From an uncultured Acetatifactor sp. (lineage in GTDB: Bacteria; Bacillota; Clostridia; Lachnospirales; Lachnospiraceae), in assembly GCA_910586515.1 (NCBI GenBank), contig CAJUGL010000036.1:1-35377 (forward strand): a DNA stretch of 35,377 nt, in the 5' to 3' direction. Within the stretch, counting starts at the first letter, position 1, and every line of letters starts with the position of its first letter. Below are positions 30,753 through 35,377 of the stretch, piece after piece. The position numbers were made by a program, and so were the translations under genes. Below the pieces are notes generated by a model, which had not been told where the DNA came from, did no database searches, and worked only from the letters and a program-made list of their open reading frames with translations.

Positions 30753-31973
30753 ATGGAACATTCTCTGAAGCTATTAGAAAATTATATACAGGACATTCTC
30801 CAGGGACCGGAGGAAGCTTCCCTGCATCTGGAAGATTTATCCCCCGATTACCGGGAATTAGGAGAAAAAATAACCCTCCTGGCTGCAGCGGTTCGGGATC
30901 TGACCAATCAGCTCCAACAGCAGAACGAGACCCTGGAACTGGAAAACCAGGTTTTGATGGACAATATCCAGGCCATGGATGAGATCAGCTGGGCCCTGGA
31001 ACAGAGCAACCAGGAGCTGCGCGTCAATCTGAACCTGGTGAACGCCCTGACCGATTATACCCACAATATGATCTTTGTCTATTCCTCGGAGACCGGCCAG
31101 GAAGTACATACCAACCAGCCTGCCCGTCTGTTTCAGAACTCTCATTCCCAGACTGCCGCCCAGCTGGCCCGGCAGCTCCTTGACAAGCAGCCGGAAATTC
31201 AGCAGCAGACAGACCAGTACAGAGAGGAACTGCATCAGCCCCCCGGAGAACATCGAAAGGAACAGACCCGGGAAGACCGGAATCTCCCTGAGCATAATCC
31301 AAATTCCCTGAGATGGAGCATAGCCATGAACGACACGGATGGAATTGATCTCTTTTACCAGGTGGAGTCCTTTCCCATTCCCTGGTTTCATTCCGACGGA
31401 GAAAATTCCCAGGATGCCAAGAAGCAGGCAATCGTCCACATTGTTATTGATGAAACGGAACGGCAGAGGCGGCAGAACCTGATTTACCGCTTTGCCTATG
31501 TGGACCCTCTGACCAACCTGAACAACAGACGCTATGCCACGGAGAAAATGGAACAGTGGCTCCAGGAGGGCACTGCCTTCCTGCTTTCCTTCATCGATGT
31601 GGACTACCTGAAATACTGTAACGATACCTTCGGCCACGAACAGGGCGACAGTTACCTGATTGAAGTATCCGACGCGCTGCAGACCATTGGAGGGGAAGTG
31701 TGCCGGGTGGGCGGGGATGAATTCTTTCTCCTTCAAACAGGCCTTAGCCCGGAAGAACAGGACGAAAAGCTGGAAGAGCTGCGGCTGACTCTCCTTGCCG
31801 ACAAAAGCAGCAGATATCCAAAATGCTTCAGCTATGCCACCACCCTTGTTCCTGCCCACTCCGCTGCTCCCCTGACGGAGCATATCAGCAATACGGACAC
31901 AAAAATGTACGAGTATAAGCACCTGTATAAGATTCCTTTGGCAGATGTTGTTTACCGGGATGACCGGATATAG
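30753..31973 (+). CDS. GGDEF protein, probable diguanylate cyclase with coiled coil and sensor-like region
   Basis: 406 residues. Residues 35-100 form a Gln/Glu/Leu-rich coiled coil. The middle (100-240) is a PAS-like region ending in the linker HIVIDETERQRRQN that commonly joins PAS to GGDEF domains. The GGDEF domain (about 243-400) has DPLTNLNNRR, FIDVDYLKYCNDTFGHEQGD and an intact GGDEF at 320-324, so c-di-GMP synthesis is likely. No RxxD inhibitory site is seen five residues upstream. There are no membrane segments, so it is cytosolic. GGGGGG lies 6 bases before the ATG. A hairpin ends the unit. Confidence 0.9.
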   Translation: MEHSLKLLENYIQDILQGPEEASLHLEDLSPDYRELGEKITLLAAAVRDLTNQLQQQNETLELENQVLMDNIQAMDEISWALEQSNQELRVNLNLVNALTDYTHNMIFVYSSETGQEVHTNQPARLFQNSHSQTAAQLARQLLDKQPEIQQQTDQYREELHQPPGEHRKEQTREDRNLPEHNPNSLRWSIAMNDTDGIDLFYQVESFPIPWFHSDGENSQDAKKQAIVHIVIDETERQRRQNLIYRFAYVDPLTNLNNRRYATEKMEQWLQEGTAFLLSFIDVDYLKYCNDTFGHEQGDSYLIEVSDALQTIGGEVCRVGGDEFFLLQTGLSPEEQDEKLEELRLTLLADKSSRYPKCFSYATTLVPAHSAAPLTEHISNTDTKMYEYKHLYKIPLADVVYRDDRI

Positions 31974-31984
31974 GACAAAATGTT

Positions 31985-32016
31985 GGGAGGCTCACGGCTT
32001 TTGCCGTCTGCCTCCC
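31985..32016 (+). terminator. Hairpin after the first GGDEF gene
   Basis: GGGAGGC and GCCTCCC pair, with an inner CGGC/GCCG stem around TTTT. It begins 12 bases after the stop. The following bases are CTGTTAC, so the T run is poor. Confidence 0.5.
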
Positions 32017-32082
32017 CTGTTACAGCCGGCTAATCCATGTTCAGATTACTTCATCGAAGTCTACGGAAAGGATACATGAATA

Positions 32083-33168
32083 ATGCTTAGTGATGTGAAA
32101 ACTGGTTTTACTATCTGGAAGAATACAACTAAATTAAAATATGTCGCAGCAAAAATCCTCCTTTTCTTTTCGGCAGGGTGTATAGCTGTCAACTATATAG
32201 CACCAAGACTGTATGAACAGGTAAATGAGATTTCTGCTGTGCTCAGCCTTAATGGCGATCTGATGATTATACTCTTCGCGCTGCTCTATATTACCTCTTT
32301 CCATATCATTCTGAAACAAATCGTGGACGAAGCTTATGAAAAAAACAGGGATTTGCTTTATCAGCTCGCAGTCAGTAAACGCTCCGGGTATATCTGTACA
32401 ATGCTCCATCAAATTAACTGGTATTGTTATACCTTGGTGGTTTTACTTGCAATTTGCAGTAATCGCGTCGTGCCAGCGTGCTTACTGATTCCTGCATATA
32501 CAGCGCTGTTTATCATCGTGTTCGGCATATATTACGGTTTGGCAGCTTCAGGTTTTTACCCAAAATACAAAAAGCCATTTCCTGAATGGTTGGGCCCGAA
32601 GAAAAACAGAAAAAAAGACATTCTGAAAAGTCGGCCGGAACTGGAGCTTTTCAAAATAACCGTTTTTGGATTATATAGATGCAGAAATCTGGTGATAATT
32701 AAAATGATTTTGATTATTTTTATTTTATATTGCGGAAATACCCATATGCTGCACGGAAGCATATTCTTTTTAGCAGAGGCTCTTTTGATTTTATGCAATG
32801 ACAGATATTGGCGGAACGAGAGCGACAGCCTTCCATATTTTTCAGAAATCGGCATTCCGGTCTCTAAATATCTGTGTACCCAATTTATCGCTGGAATATG
32901 GTTTAACATTGCTCTTCCCCTGCTGATCTTTTACCACATGACTAACAAAACAGAAAGCACCGCGGTCGGTTTAGCTCTATTATCCTATCTGCTCATTTTC
33001 TGGTATTTGACCCAGATATATTTATATTTTATCATCGGTCGCGATAAAGATTCTGTCATCTTGCTCTATGATATGGTCTTTCTAATTCTGGCTCTGCTGC
33101 CGCCGGCTGGTCTTATAGCCATGTTTTGGCTATATAAGACAATTACGCATAAATGGAGAAACGAATAA
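32083..33168 (+). CDS. Multi-spanning membrane protein, probable ABC permease
   Basis: 361 residues with about nine to ten membrane segments and a large cytosolic loop (about 165-200, rich in Lys and Pro). No family signature was recognised, but the next gene is an ABC ATPase joined by a TAATG overlap, so a permease role is well supported. AAAGGA lies 10 bases before the ATG. The DNA is visibly AT-richer than the GGDEF gene before it, which hints at separate origin. The cargo is unknown; bacteriocin-immunity transporters have a similar two-gene form, but nothing here proves that. Confidence 0.8.
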   Translation: MLSDVKTGFTIWKNTTKLKYVAAKILLFFSAGCIAVNYIAPRLYEQVNEISAVLSLNGDLMIILFALLYITSFHIILKQIVDEAYEKNRDLLYQLAVSKRSGYICTMLHQINWYCYTLVVLLAICSNRVVPACLLIPAYTALFIIVFGIYYGLAASGFYPKYKKPFPEWLGPKKNRKKDILKSRPELELFKITVFGLYRCRNLVIIKMILIIFILYCGNTHMLHGSIFFLAEALLILCNDRYWRNESDSLPYFSEIGIPVSKYLCTQFIAGIWFNIALPLLIFYHMTNKTESTAVGLALLSYLLIFWYLTQIYLYFIIGRDKDSVILLYDMVFLILALLPPAGLIAMFWLYKTITHKWRNE

Positions 33169-33908
33169 TGCTTTCAGTAAATGGAATCACAAAATATTAT
33201 GACAAGAATAATGGGATCAGGGATATATATTTCTCCTGTAAAAACGGAGAAGCAACAGCAATCATTGGGCCAAACGGTGTGGGAAAAACTACTTTGCTGA
33301 AAATCATAGCCGGGGTATTGCGGGCGGATGAAGGCTCCGTTCTGATTGACAACAGCAATACAGCTGAATATGAAAATCGAAAACAAATCGGTTACATGCC
33401 CGATAAAATGGAACTTGCCAGCGGACTTACTGTAAATAATTTTTTAAATATGGTTTGTGATTACAAATATGGCGGACAATTTAAAGAAGAAATGAAGCAG
33501 GCTGTCTCTGAGTTCGGATTGACAGCATATCTAAACAAGAGTTTTCATAAGCTGTCAATGGGAAACCAACGGAAAACAGCAATTATCGCCGCCTTTCTTG
33601 GGTTCCCGCCGCTGATTATTTTAGATGAGCCGACGAATGGAGTAGACACTTCCGGAATCATTGCGCTTAAACAGACGATTAAGTCCGCCAAGGCTCTGGG
33701 AAGCATTGTTCTTGTTTCAAGTCACATACTGGATTTTGCCAGCGGGATTTCGGATTCCGGTATTTTTTTAAAGAATGGCAGAATTGCGGCAATTGAAAAA
33801 GACAGCCGGAAACTGGAGGAAAAATATCAATCGCTTTATATGAATAATAAGACTTGTTTTTCTGGAATGCAGGCCATACAACACCATTCGGATTCAGCAG
33901 ACAAGTAA
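33168..33908 (+). CDS. ABC transporter ATP-binding protein
   Basis: 246 residues. Walker A (GPNGVGKTTL), a variant signature (LSMGNQRK instead of LSGGQ), Walker B (LIILDEPTNGVD) and switch histidine (VSSHILDF) are all present. The ATG shares bases with the permease stop; an in-frame ATG five codons upstream lies before the GGAG ribosome site. It energises the partner permease. The last 30 residues (after LKNGRIAAIEKD) are polar and not family-conserved. It is AT-rich like its partner. Confidence 0.93.
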   Translation: MLSVNGITKYYDKNNGIRDIYFSCKNGEATAIIGPNGVGKTTLLKIIAGVLRADEGSVLIDNSNTAEYENRKQIGYMPDKMELASGLTVNNFLNMVCDYKYGGQFKEEMKQAVSEFGLTAYLNKSFHKLSMGNQRKTAIIAAFLGFPPLIILDEPTNGVDTSGIIALKQTIKSAKALGSIVLVSSHILDFASGISDSGIFLKNGRIAAIEKDSRKLEEKYQSLYMNNKTCFSGMQAIQHHSDSADK

Positions 33909-33938
33909 TTGACGGATACAGGATATTTTGTTTACGGC

Positions 33939-33967
33939 TTGTAAAGTACGCCGGTTTATGGTAGTAT
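33939..33967 (+). promoter_or_regulatory. Candidate promoter of the response-regulator/GGDEF gene
   Basis: TTGTAA (33939-33944), a 17-base spacer and TAGTAT (33962-33967). It would leave a leader of about 210 bases in which I see no known riboswitch. Confidence 0.4.
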
Positions 33968-34184
33968 GGGGTTGAAAATGGCAGACAAAAGATGGTATAG
34001 TGAGTCTGAAACTGCAATAGAGACCAGTGGGCGGGAGTTCTTAAACGCATAATCTGATGATGCACACACCGCAACAGGATGTCATATGTTATAAGAGAAG
34101 GAAAAACAGGATTCAGATATCGCTGACAGATCCTCCAAAACAAAAAGAAAAACATTTGAGCGGCCAATTGAGGAGCAGATAATT

Positions 34185-35102
34185 ATGGAAAAAATACTAA
34201 TTGTTGACGACAGCCGGATACAGGCTGCCAAATTAAAATCCATTTTGGATAGTGAGTATGACATTACCGTTGCCCAGACACCCGAGGACGGCCTTAGCCT
34301 GGCAAGTATAGGTAACTTCTCCCTGATCCTGCTGGATGTTGTCATGCCGGGCATGGATGGTTTTACCCTGTTAAAAAAATTGCAGGAAGAAATCATCGGC
34401 CAGAGTGTTCCTGTGATTTTGATTACCAGTCTCACCGATGAAGAGAGCGAGCAGAAGGGACTTACGCTTGGCGCGGTTGACTACATAACCAAACCATTTC
34501 GTCCGCTGATTGTCAAGGCAAGAGTGGATACTCACATTAAACTGTATAACTACCGAAAACAAGTGGAGCTTCAATCCAGAACAGATCAGCTCACCGGAAT
34601 CGCAAATCGGTGGCAGCACGACCGCTACAGTCTGATAAAATGGAAGGAAGCTGTCCGACTGCAGGTTCCCTTTTCTATCTGTATGTTTGATATTGACCAT
34701 TTTAAGGCATTCAATGACACCTTTGGCCATCCGGCCGGAGACAAAGTTATTGCCGCAGTAGCGCAAACGATATCTTCTCGTCTGCAGCGGAGTACGGATT
34801 TTGTAGCCCGCTATGGAGGAGAAGAATTTGTAGCCTTTCTTGTGGGAGACGGTTCCCATAAAGCCTTTACCTACTTACAGAAAATTCGTCAGGCACTGGA
34901 AGACCGGCATATACCTCACTCCCCTTCTGTATCCGAGTGGGTTACGATGAGTATCGGCGGCGTTACAGTAATTCCCCAGGCAGACAGTTCCTATAATGCC
35001 GCATTAAAGATTGCGGATGCCATGCTGTATAATGCCAAAGAAGCCGGACGGAACAGAGTCGTCTGGTTAGATGAGAAGAACAGACAATTAACCGAAAAAT
35101 GA
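34185..35102 (+). CDS. Response regulator with GGDEF output, diguanylate cyclase (PleD/WspR-like)
   Basis: 305 residues. The receiver domain (1-120) has Asp8/Asp9 and phosphoacceptor Asp51 (LILLDVVMPGMDGF). A GGDEF domain (135-300) has TDQLTGIANRW and FDIDHFKAFNDTFGHPAGD. The active-site loop is GGEEF at 211-215, a form known to be active. An RxxD inhibitory site (RSTD, 202-205) lies five residues upstream, so product inhibition by c-di-GMP is expected. GAGGAG lies 9 bases before the ATG. No cognate kinase is adjacent; the two kinases in this window are GHKL types already paired with LytTR regulators. A terminator follows. Confidence 0.94.
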   Translation: MEKILIVDDSRIQAAKLKSILDSEYDITVAQTPEDGLSLASIGNFSLILLDVVMPGMDGFTLLKKLQEEIIGQSVPVILITSLTDEESEQKGLTLGAVDYITKPFRPLIVKARVDTHIKLYNYRKQVELQSRTDQLTGIANRWQHDRYSLIKWKEAVRLQVPFSICMFDIDHFKAFNDTFGHPAGDKVIAAVAQTISSRLQRSTDFVARYGGEEFVAFLVGDGSHKAFTYLQKIRQALEDRHIPHSPSVSEWVTMSIGGVTVIPQADSSYNAALKIADAMLYNAKEAGRNRVVWLDEKNRQLTEK

Positions 35103-35132
35103 GATCGCCTGAACATATTATGAAGATCGAAA

Positions 35133-35164
35133 AATCCCCTGTGTAGGTAAAAACACAGGGGATT
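35133..35164 (+). terminator. Terminator after the response-regulator/GGDEF gene
   Basis: AATCCCCTGTGT (35133-35144) and its complement (35153-35164) form a 12-bp stem with an 8-base loop, 30 bases after the stop. The following bases are GCTTAT, a short T run. Confidence 0.65.
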
Positions 35165-35231
35165 GCTTATGGCAGGTTTTTCCATCCCAAACAGTAATAT
35201 GTGCTGAAGACGTTCCAGACATTACAAACCA

Positions 35232-35369
35232 TCATCCCTGTACGGATTCCAGCGATTTCAACGTCTGCCCACTTTCATTTTTCCAACTGGTCAAGCCATT
35301 CGCCCTCTTTCCAATAACAAACATGTTACTATTCACAGTCGATTTGATGACACGATAAATAGAGCGGAG
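35232..35369 (-). pseudogene. C-terminal fragment of a DUF4357-domain protein
   Basis: A 45-codon open stretch on the minus strand ends in TGA at 35232 and is closed upstream by TAG at 35370. It contains MFVIGKRANGLTSWKNESGQ and then TLKSLE, matching the end of DUF4357 domains (G-x-x-x-NG-x-x-x-WK-x-x-x-GKTL). DUF4357 occurs at the C-terminus of DNA-linked proteins such as GIY-YIG or restriction-type genes. No start codon with a ribosome site is present. It is a relic, or the tail of a frameshifted gene entering from the window edge. Confidence 0.5.
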
Positions 35370-35377
35370 CTATAACG

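Noticed and set aside
33966..34052. 28-codon frame before the response-regulator/GGDEF gene
   Set aside because: No ribosome site, and it overlaps the candidate -10.
33968..34184. c-di-GMP riboswitch in the leader of the GGDEF gene
   Set aside because: The conserved GEMM bases and stems were not found.

Overview
The window reads as chromosomal DNA of a Gram-positive anaerobe of the class Clostridia, most likely a Lachnospiraceae-type gut bacterium. This is an inference from protein style (GHKL/LytTR two-component pairs, AAA-ATPase/PD-(D/E)XK proteins, MMPL plus Gly-heptad proteins, YhfC/DUF3887), strong AGGAGG ribosome sites and SigA-type TTGACA/TATAAT promoters. Most genes lie on the minus strand. 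No rRNA, tRNA or CRISPR array was seen.

Layout. 1-1220: worn-out accessory DNA holding a broken MobA/MobL-type relaxase, a YefM/YoeB-type toxin-antitoxin pair with a palindromic operator, and a strong promoter with a palindromic spacer that no longer serves a clear gene. 1395-3991: a FAD/Rieske oxidoreductase and an XRE-type regulator, separated by a 140-bp IS66-like miniature element with an 8-bp target duplication. 3992-4808: non-coding DNA with two unrelated minisatellites. 4809-7611: a split ThrE/YjjP-YjjB-type exporter and a convergent AAA-ATPase/nuclease-fold protein. 7689-13390: LytTR response regulator, GHKL sensor kinase and a heterodimeric ABC exporter, like a peptide-signalling and export cluster without a visible peptide gene. 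13391-14802: non-coding DNA with three 32-bp palindromes, each flanked by 7-8-bp direct repeats, and two diverged copies of a promoter-plus-hairpin unit of about 300 bp that may be a structured RNA. 14803-20266: operon of a DUF308 membrane protein, an MMPL transporter and a secreted Gly-heptad protein. 20469-23044: TetR gene, then a GntR(YtrA)-type regulator with an ABC ATPase and permease. 23101-25735: secreted nuclease, a tiny protein, a DUF3887 lipoprotein and a YhfC-type membrane protease. 25871-27900: a second GHKL/LytTR pair. 28254-30403: NUDIX hydrolase, Bcp peroxiredoxin and a PIN/NYN-like protein. 30753-35102: two GGDEF proteins flanking an AT-richer ABC permease/ATPase pair. 35232-35369: fragment of a DUF4357 protein, marking a second degraded edge.

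The most interesting structure is the IS66-like family. The 140-bp element carries a 12-bp direct repeat: its left tip recurs inside its right end. Deletion between those two copies would leave exactly the 32-bp palindrome seen alone at three other places, each between direct repeats. The short palindromes are therefore probably scars of near-precise excision from larger insertions. One lies in the 5' leader of the LytTR/GHKL operon and another just upstream of that operon's promoter. The 140-bp element supplies the -35 region of the FAD/Rieske gene's promoter.
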